From Blasia pusilla (lineage: Eukaryota > Marchantiophyta > Marchantiopsida > Blasiales): 64,000 nucleotides of DNA. Positions within the stretch are counted from its first letter, which is position 1. Each line of letters begins with the position of its first letter. Under the pieces are notes generated by a model that worked only from the letters and a program-made list of their open reading frames with translations, ran no database searches and was not told the DNA's origin. The DNA lies in the NCBI GenBank assembly GCA_050084515.1, contig CM114275.1, positions 14,632,001 to 14,696,000 of the forward strand, in the 5' to 3' direction. The translations under genes were made by a program, and so were the position numbers. Below are positions 31,729-44,159 of this stretch, in pieces.

Positions 31729-32885
31729 CTTGGGAAATTGAAGCGAGGCGAGAAGGTGGCCAATCTAAGTTTGAGGCACGGTTCGCTAAGGTTTAAGCAG
31801 AGCAGGATCTATGTAGGCCAAGGCAAGCTATAAACCAAAGCGTTTGTGGAATGTCATGATGGACTTTTGGCAGGACACAAAGGGGAGAAATCCACTCTTG
31901 TTGTTTTGACCAAGAGGTTCTTCTCGCCCAACATGAAGGAATATGTTGCTCAATATGTGAAGACCTACATGACCTATCCGAAAAACAGAGTTTCTTATGC
32001 AAAAAAGCAAGGCTTACTTCATCCTTTGCCGATCCGGAAGGGACCCTTGCAAAGCATTAGGATGGATTTCATTATGAGTCTTCGGAATCTGAGGGATACA
32101 ATGCTATACTTGTGATAGTTGATCGGTTTAGCAAGTTGGGGAGGTGTGTGCCGACGAGAGATTCTGCGATGGCCCTACACGACTTCTTGAGTGTTCTTGG
32201 ATGGTTGGTGGTGAGCTCATGGATTGCCTAGGAGCATTGTGTCCGATCGAGATCCAACGTTTATAAGTGCCTTTTGGAAACATTTACTTAGGAGGTTCAA
32301 GACCAAACTCAACTTTAGTATGACCTTCCATCCTCAACCCGATGGGCAAACGGAAAAGTAAACTCGGTCGTGAACCAATACTTAAGGAATTACGTGAGCG
32401 CGGACCAAAGAGATTGGGCAAAATGGCTAAGTATGGCTGAGTATTGTTACAACTCGACCAAGCCTTCTACAATCGAAGAATCTCCGTTTCTTTTGGCGTA
32501 TCAAAGATAACCAGAAGGGCCTCTTGACTTGGCTCTTTCGAGGGGCGCTACATCGACACACTTGTCAAGCAATGGGGGAATGTTTGTTAGTGGAAATGCA
32601 TGAACGACAAGAGCGAGCGAGGAAAAGTCTTGCCAAGGCTCAACTAAGGTACGTGAAGCATGCTAACAAAAGTCGGCGCCAAGTGAGTTTCCAAGTTGGG
32701 GAACAAGTATGGTTGAGAATCTCACTCTTCCGAAGGAATTATCCCCGAAATTGTCAGCCAAGTATGCTAGACCGTATGTGATCAAGGCAAAGCCGTTTGA
32801 GGATTTGTACACATAGGAGTTTCCAAACGAGTTCAAGATTCATGCGACTTTCAATGTGTCATTATTGAAGAATTGTCTTTAAGAC
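31729..32885 (+). pseudogene. Chromovirus integrase, copy B
   Basis: HHCC region with His pair and Cys-to-Tyr changes as in copy A. A one-base loss near 32080 (LRNLRDT instead of LPESEGYN) is specific to this copy and cuts the open frame at 32115. The core region with SDRDPTF and GQTEK is otherwise the same. Confidence 0.85.
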
Positions 32886-33117
32886 AATGTGTGTCCGGAA
32901 CAAAGGATTATGTTGAGACCATGACCGGTCATCAGAATTGAGGAACGAGACTTTGAGGTGGAGACCATTCTGCGTTTTAGACGAAGAGCCGCCAAGTACG
33001 AGTACTTTGTCAAGTGGAAAGGCTACCATGTGAAAGAGGCGACTTGGATTGCGGAGGCAAATCTTGAATATGCGCAAGAAGCATTACGAGACTTCAAATG
33101 GATGCAAGATAGGCATA
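32886..33117 (+). pseudogene. Chromodomain, copy B
   Basis: It carries the YFVKWKGYHV core and the tail to QDRH. Here the sequence continues into a real 3' end (a stop follows near 33123), in contrast to copies A and C. Confidence 0.85.
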
Positions 33118-33819
33118 TACGTTAGTACATGGTGAAGCAAAGGACATAACTTGTGACCGGGAAGCTTGGGCCGATAACTTGTTGTAACTATAAATGTTTA
33201 GTTATTGCAATAAAGAATGCATGGATTTTGAGAGTCAATGCTTGTGATTGTGATTTTGAGTTTGGTAGTGCATGGCAATGAGTAGTTCTTCATATGCTTA
33301 GGATGTAAGTCAAGGAGGCCAAACAATGAGTATTTGAGGTGAGAGCTTGAATTCGGATAAGGCATCTAGATCAAGACCAAGTGTTGAAGTACTGGCATTT
33401 GGACCCGCCCTAACGTCGGCGGGGCAGATAAGTCTATCTTGGGGTTTGTGGTGATCTCATTCATGTTGCATGAGTGAACTTAGTGACGCGCCTAAGTGGA
33501 ATACAAGTGACCCTAAAGTAGAACGAGTTGGCTAGGTAAACATGCGGTTGTTTACAAATAGTGAGTGGAGTGTTAGGTTGCACACTTAGTAAACTTATTT
33601 TGATACTTTGGATTAGTTTTGCAAAACTGGTCTTAGCTAATTGAAGTGAAGAAGCTAATGATTCTAAGTGCTGCAAGCGACAACCTAAGACTTAAGCCAA
33701 AATTGGAATTGCGCGTTAGCTACTAGAACACGATTCAGTGTTAAGGAGTCGGCTTCCCAGAACTTAATATTAAAAAGGTTTGCATTAATGAGGACATCAA
33801 ATATCTAAGAAGGGCTGAG
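33118..33819 (+). other. 3' UTR of chromovirus copy B
   Basis: No reading frame. From 33309 it matches block D1 (10648 onward). The first 190 bp (33118-33308) are unique to this copy and are missing in A and C. A polypurine tract precedes the LTR at about 33807-33819. Confidence 0.75.
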
Positions 33820-34836
33820 TGTCACGATCCTTGTAACCAAACAACACCAAATAGGTGCCAAGCGGAACATCAGAACTCAAGTGGACTCACACTACAGTGA
33901 TCGCGCTTTGGAGAGGCTTTTGGAAAGGTCTCTTGGAAAAGTCCAAGAGACGAAACATGGAACAGAGTTGTGCGTTTCATGCATTAGTGGTTGCGACGGG
34001 GAAACCTAGACCAAATGCGAGCCAAGACTTGAGATGAGTTCAGTCTTGGAAGGTTTGTTGCCAAAGAGTTGAGAACCACTTTTGGAACACAACTAGCCTT
34101 TGGGGAAATTGATTGTTTTTTGGACCATAAAGTTTATCCTCAAGATTTTTTTGAAACAAATAAGGGCGCGTTGGAAAACTTATCTTGAGATGCTTCCAAC
34201 GCACTAAAGATCTCAGCAAACGCATAAGTACAGACTGAGATATTGGCCAAAAATAACTGTGAGAGTAATCGTGTTGAGGGCCAATTGGAGAGGCCCAGGT
34301 GTCTTTCCCTAAATGTAGGGAACCCCGGAGATCCCCAGGAGTACTAGTGAGGGAGGAGTATCTCTAAGATATCTTGGAACATGAATCCCTACTTTGAGCA
34401 CCAAATGGCATCTTAGAGGCACGGGATGGAACGGGAGTTTGGCGTTGGAACTCGAAACCCAAACCTGATCCAAGGGAGTGGACGCAACGTTTGGATTTTG
34501 ACCCGTGATTCACTTTGTGCGAGTCTCGGCTAGGGACTCATTGGATTTCCATTGGGTTGTTATAAGCGTAAGGCATAGAGTGCTGTTTGAGTTTCCTAAA
34601 CCGACCTGAAAGTTTGTCCCAAGTCTTTCAAGACTTTTCTGTATTGTAAACCGCGAAACGAAGAAGGTTGAGCTTGATGAGAGACCGAGATGAGAACTCA
34701 GAAAGTAAGCCCGGTGATTGATCCAAGACCCAACTATCCAGAGTGCGTGTTTGGATGTAGATCAGTGTTGAGAGCGTGACCTACTGAACGTACGTTTCCG
34801 CAACAACAAGATTAACGTTCAAGGAGAGTAGGCGCA
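33820..34836 (+). repeat. 3' LTR of chromovirus copy B
   Basis: TGTCACGATCC to GGCGCA, 1017 bp, differing from 11159-12175 by very few bases (for example GTGACC for GTGTCC near 34777). Confidence 0.85.
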
Positions 34837-35198
34837 GGATAATTAATCTGATAGGCCCCCTTGTATGAAGAGAAGCCGAGATTGATGGTTCCGACTTAGA
34901 CGTCAAAGGAGTCATAGTAATATGACGTTGTTGGTTTATAGAGTAGCGTCACTACGATTATCTAACCCTATATTGTATCAGAGTGCGGGGCACCCTCATG
35001 CAATATAGGGTGAAATAATCCTTATAGCGCAATATAGCCTGAAAATTTCTTTTAATAGAAACAAAAAAAATAGGTAAAAAAACCCTAGTTTCCCGAGTAG
35101 TGAAATAGTCGGGAGCCGCAGCGGTAGCGCATTCTTGTATGTTGAGTTATCTTCATCTTCAAGTCCCATCGAAGCTCTTCTATGAACGCACGGACGTA
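34837..35198. other. Gene-free spacer, copy of 12176-12537
   Basis: It contains the same 11-bp inverted repeat at 34965-35011. No gene recognised. Confidence 0.5.
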
Positions 35199-36028
35199 CT
35201 AGGCCACTTTGTTTCTCCAAGTTTTGTAAAATATTTTACTGATTTTGTCACTTTTCATAGGTATGTTGGGGTTCCGATCTTTCTCCATTGGCCCCCTTCT
35301 ATTATACCTTTGTGGCACATAACCATCTCGTTCCCGAAGGTTACCCAACTCCATGGATGTGGATCTGTAGTGGTTGTTCATGGAAGCAACCACCTCTCCT
35401 CCTGCATCGTACACATTCGCTATACGTTGGGCACATGCGATTGCTTCATTGATATCTTTTGGGATATCTCGAATCACCTCTTGACGCACCTTCTTCTTTA
35501 AACCTCTCTTGAATAGATCGAGAGCGTCTGGCCCACTCATATCACGGATTTGTATCTGAAAGTCACGAAACTCTTTGATGTAGTCCTCCACAATACCTTT
35601 TTGCCCCAATCGCCATAGTTTCATTTTATCCACGACTTGGAATTTTTGCAGCAATCCTTGCTTCATTCTGCTCCATGTGATTTGTTGAGTTGTTTCAATC
35701 AATGATCTCTCCCATCCTTGATATGATGTCAATGCTTGATCACTTAGCCAACATCTTACCAACATTCCTACAATATGATCATCAAATTTGACAAGGGATA
35801 AAAAGATTTCCATCTGAGTGATCCAACCCTCTAATACCCCCATGACTCAACTTCCTTTCTATGGTTCTCCTTCCATACCTTTTCCATTTTCAATATTAAT
35901 GACGCTTGGGCATTCATCTCCATTACCTTTGTGTCTGCTTGGGCCTCCAATGCTCGTGCTCTTAAGGTTTTCTCACTTTCCCCAAAAGTCAGGATACTCG
36001 TGGTTTCCATCTCCATCCCTCATATGAG

Positions 36029-36076
<48 letters not shown>

Positions 36077-36187
36077 TTCTGAACAAGCAACTTCTTGTGC
36101 TAATTCTTGGACTTGGTTTTGACTTTTCTCAAATGCAATTCTCAACTCTCTCAATTCATGAATCATATCCCTTAAAGTTTCTTCCAT
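35199..36187 (-). pseudogene. Gag of a second retrotransposon, block D2
   Basis: Copy of 12538-13517. The C-terminal 214-codon frame is identical in layout. A one-base loss near 35869 keeps an N-terminal frame open here (36016-35831, EMETTSILTFGESEKTLRAR), which joins the main frame more directly than in D1. The (CT)n run at 36034-36072 interrupts the start. Confidence 0.8.
36034..36072. repeat. (CT)n microsatellite inside gag, longer allele
   Basis: 39 nt of CT repeat, ten more than the duplicate at 13374-13402. Confidence 0.95.
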
Positions 36188-36797
36188 GATCACTTTGAAT
36201 TTCCCCTCACCCTTTACTACCACTCTAATATAAAATCAAGATACACACCTGCCAAATTCACACGATAGGGACTATAAAAGGTGGTGTTGACGTAATGACT
36301 TAATTATAATACTCTTGGCCAAACTTCCTCACCATAAACTCTCTATATGCTATCTAAGGTTGACAAACCACATGGACATTGAGTGTTAAAAAACACTTGT
36401 GGGGGCCTGTTCAAATCCATTCCCCATATCTCATCTAAAATATATATATATAAATAGTGCAATCCCACACACGATAATACGTAACAATAGGGACAATCAC
36501 CGAAAAGCAAGACTCCATCACTTGCATCATGAAAACTTCACCAAAGTGATATACGAGATATCACGTGAACTAATGTCTATCTACATATAAGAATTTGATG
36601 GTGAACGGATTGAAAACGGAAAATTGTGAGCCACTCTCGCTCGCCCTCCATCCATTACTTGCCAAAGAGCCCTTCCTCCTTACTCTACTTGCAACTCAAT
36701 AGCCATTTCTGCCTCAAACAACCTATCTAACTCTCGACATTGTACTCCTACAAACAAGTGATTAGTAAAAAATGAGATCATAATCCCATTACTAACC
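36188..36797. other. Spacer, copy of 13518-14129
   Basis: No recognised gene. A 4-base deletion relative to D1 lies near 36709. Confidence 0.45.
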
Positions 36798-37913
36798 TTT
36801 GGCTTGGAGCATCCTTTTGCTATGTGCCTAGGTTTGCCATAATTTTAGGATATCACCTTGTCGTTTTCTGACTTCGGTTGCTGGGCTCCCTTCGGCTCTA
36901 TATGGGGTTTCACCCGTTTTGCTGCCAGGGAAAAAGACTTTCCTTGGTAACGCTCACCCCCACTCCAGACCCTCTTGGATGCCCCTTTGTTCTTTGGATT
37001 CTCCGAAAAATGTTTCGGCTCAAAGGGCTTTGGCACTTGGACTTCGTTGTCCCCAATCCGCTCTACGAGCTTCAAAAGTCCCGCAAAAGTATGTGGCAAC
37101 TCCAACATTCTATAGAGGGCCTTTTTAGCACTCGGCTTTAGTCCACTAATGAAGATCACCTCCTTTGCAAACTCATTCATCTTAGGGATTAGGTTCAATT
37201 TCGCACTGAACTCCCTCACATAAGCACTTAGAGATCCACTATGCTGCACTCGTATGATCTTGAACCTCTTGGTACTCCAGAGTGAATCGATCATCAATTA
37301 GCACCTTAGACTCCTCACAACTTAGAGGTGAACCACTGGCCAAATGTTCTTCCCGATGAGCTGTCCACCATTGTAGCACATGATCCCTTAGGAAGGTGAT
37401 TGCCACTATCACCTTATCTTGCTTCTCTGCTTTCTACGCCTCAAAGTTGAGTTGCAACTCCGTAAGAAACTTTTTGAGAATGCCCCACTCTAGTGAATGG
37501 CGTGGGCACATTCTTCTTGCAAAGCTTTTTTGCGGAACTCAAAGCTTGTTCCGATTCAAGCTTTGCAATCCGATTGCTTTGCTAGGACATTTTCTTGGTC
37601 ATTAGCTTCATCAAGTCCATCATTTGGGCATAAAAATTTGGTTCACGTGAATTTGGAGCCGATGGCCCCACGCAATGGTTTGCCTCCGGAACACCTTCAT
37701 GTATGGATTTTGGCACTTTGGGAGTCACCGTCTCCTCCATTGGCTCCCGCTTCGGCATCCGTACATCTCTTGATTCAACGCTTTTGTGGTTCATCTCCCT
37801 CGGTCCCCATCTTCAAGCCGCCTCACTTAGATTTCCTCCTTGTTTATTGCGTCCCTCCTCGAGCTTCTAGCTCTCGGCGCTATCTTGGGCTTTCCCCAAG
37901 CTTCCGGTTGCTC
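36798..37913 (-). pseudogene. Chromovirus-related gag, minus strand, block D2
   Basis: Copy of 14130-15240 with a longer main open frame (36845-37297, 150 codons) because small indels near 36876-36905 differ. An N-terminal open stretch at 37582-37794 carries MEETVTPKVPKSIHEG and NFYAQMMDLMK. Confidence 0.85.
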
Positions 37914-37946
37914 CCACGACCCCAAGTTCTCGCTTACCAAGGATAA

Positions 37947-37958
37947 GCTTTGATACCA
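37947..37958 (-). promoter_or_regulatory. tRNA-Met-type primer-binding site, block D2
   Basis: TGGTATCAAAGC on the minus strand, two bases after the LTR end. Confidence 0.8.
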
Positions 37959-37960
37959 CG

Positions 37961-38967
37961 TGTCGTGCGCCTTCTACCCTTGAATGTCAATCTTTAGTGT
38001 TGCGGAAGAGTACGTTCAGTAGGACACGCTCTCATCGCCAATCTGCATCCAAACACACTCACATTAGTCTTGTGTGGATCAAGTAGCCTTCGAACCCAGT
38101 GAGTCCTCAACTCGGCACCTCATCAAGCTTAACCTTCCCTCATTCCTAGCTTCCCAACACGGGCAAGTCTCTCCAGACTTGGGATAGACTTTCTGGTTAG
38201 TCTATACACCTAAAATGGCGTTTGTGCGCCTTGCAGTTCCAACTCTCCAATGGACCTCGTATAAGCCCAAAGTGGAGACCCAACAATATGAGTTGCGGGT
38301 TGGAATCCAATAGGGACCTCTGAAATCCACTCTTTGGACTTGGTTTGGATTTCGAATCCCAATACCAAAACTCCCGATCCATTCCATGCCCTTGAGTCGC
38401 CCCACGGCGCCCAAAGTGGGGTTTGAGTCCCAATCACGCGTGGAGACCTTTCCTCTTACTAGCACTTCTACGGATTCCCATCCTCCCCCTACCTTTAGGG
38501 AAGAAAAACCTGGGCCCCTCTTTTTGGCCCTCAACCCGGCTCCCTATGGAGTTGTTTTTAGCCAATATCTCATCCTTTGCTTTAGCATTTGCTAAGATCT
38601 TTAGTGCGTTGGAAGTGACTTTGCATGAGCTTTCCAATGCCACCTTATTTGTCCCAATCGCATCTTGGGACTAAAAGTTATGGTTGAAAGTACAATAAAA
38701 AATCCCAAACGCTGGTCACCCATTGGTCACGTCTCATCCGAAAATTGACTCCTCCCAAGTCAGGGTTCATGTTTGGTTCGAGTTTCCTAGTCGCAACCAT
38801 AAATGCATGAAACACTCAAAACGCTAGCCTTGCTCGCATCTCGTACTTGTGTTTCCTAACTTGTCTCTTCTTGAGACTTTTGCAAAGTGCAAACCATCCT
38901 TGCGTGAGCCCGCTAGAGTTTGGATGTTCTGCTTGGCCCTCGTTTGGTTATGAGATTCACTATAACA
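37961..38967 (-). repeat. 5' LTR of the reverse-oriented gypsy element, block D2
   Basis: Copy of 15288-16288, 1007 bp, TG...CA ends on the minus strand. Small indels relative to D1 lie in purine or pyrimidine runs. Confidence 0.8.
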
Positions 38968-40109
38968 AGTCAAGAAAAAAATCCGAGAGATGAACCAATG
39001 ACTCACTGCAAGCGAGAGGAGGAGATAGCGACTCCCAAAGCGCCAAGAAACTCAAGTGACCCGACCTTCTATGTCTAGATGATGGACTTGATGAAGCGGA
39101 TGACTAAGAAGATGATCCAATTGAGTAAGCGAATCGTTGAGCTCAAGTCAGAAAGAGCTTCTAGTTTGGACAAGAAGTTTTGTAAGAAAATTATCCCGAC
39201 ACCATTCACAATAATGGGGCGGTCTTGGAAACTGAACGAGTTCCTTATGGAGCGGGAACTTTACTTCGAGGCCCAAAAGGCATAGGAGCAATACAAGGTG
39301 ACCATGGGGATCACATTCCTAAAGAGTCACGCATTCCAACGATGGAAAACTCATCGCAAAGAACATCTAGGCCGTGGAACAACTCTAAGTTGGGAGGAGT
39401 TCAAGATGTTGATTAGCGAACGATTCACTCCAAAGTACTCAAAGTTTTGCAATGGTATGGAGTTCGTGTGTTCGCGACAAAGTGGATCCCTTAGCGTTTA
39501 TGTGCAAGAATTCAATGCGAGAATGAACTCGATCCCAAAGATTTATGAGTTTGCAAAGAAGGTGATCTACTTAAGTGGACTTAAGCCAAGCGTAGAAAAG
39601 GCCCTCTTCCGGATGCTAGAGCTACCGAAGACTTGCACGGAACTTTTGAAATTGGCGAAGCAAATAGGGGACGATGAGGTCCAAGTCCAAAGACCCTTCG
39701 AGCGAAATTTTTTTTTGAAGTTACTGAAAAACAAGGGGGCGTCCAAGAGGTTTTGGAGTGGGGGTGACCGTGACCACGGAGGACGGAGGGTCTCTTTCCC
39801 AAGCAGCAAAACGAGTGGAACACAACACAAAGTCGAAAGGGGTGCCGTACCTGAAGTTAGTGAATGCCAAAGTGATTTTCTGCAATTGTGGTGAATCCAA
39901 GCATATGCCTAAGGAATGCTCGAAGCCCAAGGTTAGTAAATTGAGTATGATTGCGTTTGCTGCTAAGCAGTTATCGACGGGAGGCCTAGAGACATCTCTC
40001 CAAGTCACAAAGAGGACGCCTGATGTGGTTTACCTTCGTTTATCGCGATGTGATGTTGCTCATTGACACACGTGCTTCGCATTCCTTCTTGAGCCGAGAA
40101 TAATGAAGG
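38968..40109 (+). pseudogene. Chromovirus-related gag and protease start, plus strand, block D2
   Basis: Copy of 16289-17430. The main frame is 39298-39894, followed by the shifted knuckle frame 39758-40066 with CNCGESKHMPKEC and the DTRASHSFLS protease remnant. Confidence 0.85.
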
Positions 40110-40112
40110 CAT

Positions 40113-40511
40113 CACTAGAAGGAATAGGGTGCTGTTACCACTAAGGAACTTACAACTAGAGTCCAGTAAGACTAAAGTACAACAAATTATAACTAAAGAG
40201 ACTTATGTGCGCATGATATAGTACCACTTAGTTACTAAGAATGGCTAGAGAACGTGACTTGGTTTTCTAATATAATTGGTAAAATTAATTTCTTATTAAT
40301 TAATGACATGTCATGTAGAATGACTAGATTAGTGCAAAATAACTAAGACGTGGCACCTATAGTAAATTAATTAAAATTAAAATTTAATCCATAATATGAG
40401 GTGTAAAAATAAAACTAGATTATACCTAGTCATAATTAAACAATTGTATTTAGTTAGAATTGTAGTTGCTCTTCTGCATGTAAAGGCAGTGTAGTTGTAG
40501 TTAGTCAGTAA
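40113..40511. other. AT-rich spacer with CACTA-like end, copy of 17434-17832
   Basis: It starts CACTAGAAGG directly after the gypsy homology stops. No coding signal. Confidence 0.35.
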
Positions 40512-42818
40512 AATTAGTGAAGAAGTAGTTATTCTTATTATTTCTTATAAAACCTCTCTTTACTTAGGAAACAACGATCTCTTGGGAACAAACTTAGTAC
40601 TTTGCAATAGAAAGAGTATCGTTTTCATTGAGTTGTACATTACATGCAGTGCGAAAGTAATCTCCCCCCCATTGGTTGGGGTCTACATGAGGTGGTGGCT
40701 CCACATTCTTGCCTCCTCTAGGTTCTTTCCATGTCTAACATAATCTAAATCTTTCCGTCTTGAATATTCGTTGTGTATATTCCTCCAATCACATGGAACA
40801 GCCACTCCATTGCCATCGTTTCCAACATACTCCCATCTAGCAGCAATATCACTCAATATTGAATTCCAATCACTAGAGTGTTGGTCTAAAAGATTCACAA
40901 TGGAGATGTCAAGCCATCGCAACACCTCGGCTCTAAAATCTGCATGCCACCTTTTCTTTCCTTCTGAAGTTGTGGTGATCCAACCTGAGTTGTTCACACC
41001 CACTTTGCCAACCTTCAACCCCCTGCCTCGCACACTGCTCTGACTCACTAAGTTTGGTGTGTATGTTGTCTCTATGCTTGCCCGTCGTAAGCCTAGAGTT
41101 GTATAGTTTGCTGTACATATGAAACACTTCAGTCAAGACTCCATCCCACTTTGCAAATCTTCATGCCTACAAACAGACTTTGCACATCGATGTAAGGTCA
41201 CCTACTTATTAGTGAAAAACGAGGAAGAAATTGTCCAAATATGGAAGAAACTAAACTATATATGTGTGACTTGCTATTACCTATACCCTTTGTCATTTTC
41301 ACTCCTTGAGTTGGTCCTAGCCCCAACCAGTGGTCTATTCATACATGTCTGGAGTGCTATTATCGAGTCCATAAAGATATTGGCTACTTTTAAACCGATC
41401 TAAACTATTTGGAACCGCATGATAGGGTCCCTTGGTGTAGTTGGAGAATCCACCATGCACAGAGTCTATAGATGACATATATGTCCTTGTAGTACATACA
41501 CGTCACACAACTTTCCCACCATCATCCTTTGAAATATAATGAAAGAGGAATTTGAGATTGAAAATGGATAGATTCGTATTATTTCACCCTTGCCCCGTTG
41601 GACAATATCCACCGTTTAACGAACTTGGCTTGGAGTTCCGTGCATAAGGTCCATCTCTACCACCTTGAGACATGCCTACCTGTCCTTGTCCACTATACTG
41701 TACATCCACTTGCTATTTTCTTGGGATACGATTGTCAGGTACATGCCCAACTGCAAGTGCCCAAGTACCTTGCCCCCCAACTGTCCCTTTTTGCCAATGC
41801 AATGCAACCCACCAATTAGAGACAATGTCTTTGAAATGCCAATAACCTTGAAACAAAATTGTAGATACACATCCTGTCTAATTGAAATGGAAAAATTACC
41901 TACTTCTTTCCCCCAACAATTGATGGACAAGGCTCCTTAGAAGCCGGAAGCTCATTTGAGCCTGATTGATCGTCTTCACCAAAGTCTGCAACAAACTCTG
42001 GATCACAAGTGGGAGACTCTTCACCTTTGGTACGAGCATCAATGTCATCAACGAAGTCTGCCATTGGTGGCAATACCTTTCCAAGAAATTGAGATCTCCT
42101 CCTCTTCGTTCCAATATGCAGAGTCTCTCTCTTTGCACTTGCTTAGAATAACCCTCCGCGATGCACATGAGGAAAAGTTTTTCAAGAACATGAATTAAGC
42201 ACAATGCTTCTGATTCATTCACAAAGGCCCAAACTTGAGTGCTCAATATGTCAAATTTTACAATTCAACGCCTCTCTGTTTTAGTTCTTCCGCCAATTCC
42301 TTAAGGCGTGTGTTCACATAAGCGGCAAGGACCTCCACACGGTCACACTTTTCATTCACATTTTGCATCAAAGATCTTGAAAAACAAACAACATGCATGT
42401 CCCATGAACCCATGCCCCGTGACAAAACACACCAGACAAACATTTCTTTAAGAACCCATGGCATTATTAAGTTCCTCTACAACCTCAATGTTGTCTTCCC
42501 ATCTTTCTACCCTCACCAATGGTACATATTGACTACTAAAACCGTTATACTGGGAGCTTCAAAAGCCCCATGGCAATCTAAAATGAACTCTAGAGTATTA
42601 CTTGATACCCTACGATTCCTCGCCTGCTCGTGGCACACTACTCGCCATTCGGGTGATTTCTCTACGTCTAAGAAGAAAGCTTGTTGTAATGTACAACTCT
42701 AGGAAAAAGTTACTCTTTCTATCGCAAAGTACTAAGTTTGTTCCCAAGAGACCATTGTTTCCTGAGTAAAGAGAGGTTTTATAAAGAATATGGAGAATAA
42801 ACTCCTTCTTCACTAAAA
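40512..42818. mobile_element. 2.3-kb inverted-repeat unit, block D2
   Basis: Inverted repeats at 40512-40644 and 42685-42818. The interior matches 17965-19990 apart from a 14-bp insertion at 41751-41764 and a few bases near 40652-40668. Confidence 0.65.
40683..41048 (-). CDS. Unrecognised 121-codon open frame, block D2
   Basis: Identical in predicted protein to 18003-18368. No family recognised. Identity between duplicates reflects recent duplication and does not by itself show selection. Confidence 0.3.
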   Translation of the reverse strand: MSQSSVRGRGLKVGKVGVNNSGWITTTSEGKKRWHADFRAEVLRWLDISIVNLLDQHSSDWNSILSDIAARWEYVGNDGNGVAVPCDWRNIHNEYSRRKDLDYVRHGKNLEEARMWSHHLM

Positions 42819-43740
42819 TGCTTCACTAACTCCGAAAACACTATCTTACAAGTACAAAAGAATAAAAGGATTTTTCATTCCTCTTGGAAAAGACTCTTCT
42901 CAAGTACATACAAAGACTCTTGTGAATCTTCAATAACAAAGCTCCACAAAGACCTCAAGAATGACGGCTCACCCTACTTTTAGAACTAAATCTGTCATGG
43001 CAGGTTACTCATTATCTAACAACTTTCCTACGCTTCTTCCTGATTATCTTCTCGAATTCCGAGACTATGAGACTCAACTCTCATCTCTAGTGCAACCCAA
43101 TAAAATCTACATTCAACTCCGCACATCAGAAAGCATGAGAGAAGACTCTTCTTCTGCATCAAACAATGGAAAGAGTAGAAAATGTTACAAGCTTCAGAAA
43201 GTAAAAGACTCTTAAGCTTGGATCATCCCTTAACCAAGCTTCCTACACACTCACCAAGACTTCTCGTGAAGAGCGGTAAGAGGAGAGGAAGAGAGGAAGA
43301 GAGGAGAGAGGAGAGAAGAAGATATTGGCAACCCCTAGGGCTCTTTTGGTTTGAAGAGAGTTTCCGACAGGTTGGAGAGAGGAAAGTTCTGATAAGTTGA
43401 AAAGGCAAATTTTTTCCAAAAAAAATCTGTTGGGTTGAAGAGAGGAAACTTTTTGTGTGATTTTTTTTGCATTTTTTTGCTCAGTTATTAAGCCGTCCCA
43501 CAAATTTTTTTCCTCTTCCATATTTTGGCAACCCATTTGAGTCCGACCGGTTGCAAATTGCACAAAATTTACAAAACTGAAAAATGAGTGGAATCATAAG
43601 TGTGGAACCAATCACTTTTTCCATCCAAGGTGTGGAAACAATCTATCATTTGCCCTGGGCTGAATAGAGTTCAAGCTCAAAGTGAAGGTTCTTGAAAAAT
43701 GAAAGTACAATCTAAAACCTCATTTTGCATCCTCAAAGTG
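42819..43740. other. Spacer, copy of 20125-21050
   Basis: Same 84-codon open frame (42961-43215), GA-rich run and one palindrome (GGCAACCC...CCGGTTGC) near 43528-43555. Confidence 0.45.
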
Positions 43741-43746
43741 GTTTGT

Positions 43747-43966
43747 TTAAAATACTTCGCACTTCTTGAGGGACAGAATTGGTTGGTGGATTCCTACTCC
43801 TACCTCCGACTCTCTTAAAACTACTAGCAACACATAATACATGTGCTGACAAGGGAAATACCTTTTGCCACTTGTCTCTCTTTGGACAAAGTCATCACAT
43901 GAACATGTGGGAAAACAACAGATGTGCACCACATACACCCCTGTGACACTTGAATTTACAGTGTTG
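43747..43966 (-). pseudogene. 3' remnant of the MULE-like transposase with SWIM finger
   Basis: Copy of 21051-21270, holding only the last 60-70 codons including the complete C-x-C...C-x-H SWIM finger. Clean homology stops at 43966, inside the codons preceding TGVYVVH. Confidence 0.8.
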
Positions 43967-44159
43967 AAGTACCCTGAACTTCTTATTCCATTAAAATGAT
44001 AGCAAGCACATCTTCTCAGTAGTCTCCATTTCTCTCAGCTGAACTCAACTGCCTACTAGCATAATAAATTGGCCTCTCCTCTTTGTCCTCTCCATACTGA
44101 CTCAAACAAAATAATTGAGATCAAAATCCACATCACCAGTTACATGGAACTCTCTATCA

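Larger units (their letters stand above)
27853..34836 (+). mobile_element. Ty3/gypsy chromovirus, copy B, with its own 3' UTR and 3' LTR
   Basis: This is the most complete copy: gag (27935), protease (29055), RT/RNase H (about 29518-31728, LINE nested at 30127-30838), integrase, chromodomain to 33117, 3' UTR 33118-33819 and 3' LTR 33820-34836. The 5' LTR is missing as in the other copies. Several breaks seen in copy A are absent here: the protease frame is longer and EAHTDASDF of RNase H is in frame. Confidence 0.92.
33309..43966. repeat. Segmental duplication unit D, copy 2
   Basis: Duplicate of 10648-21270. Here the left edge is continuous with the chromovirus 3' UTR, so this is the original arrangement. 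The right edge ends after TTTACAGTGTTG at 43966. Confidence 0.95.

Noticed and set aside
37396-37946. Plus-strand open frames over the minus-strand gag and LTR (also 14725-15197, 38386-38674)
   Set aside because: They are antisense to a recognised gag and LTR and carry no domain.
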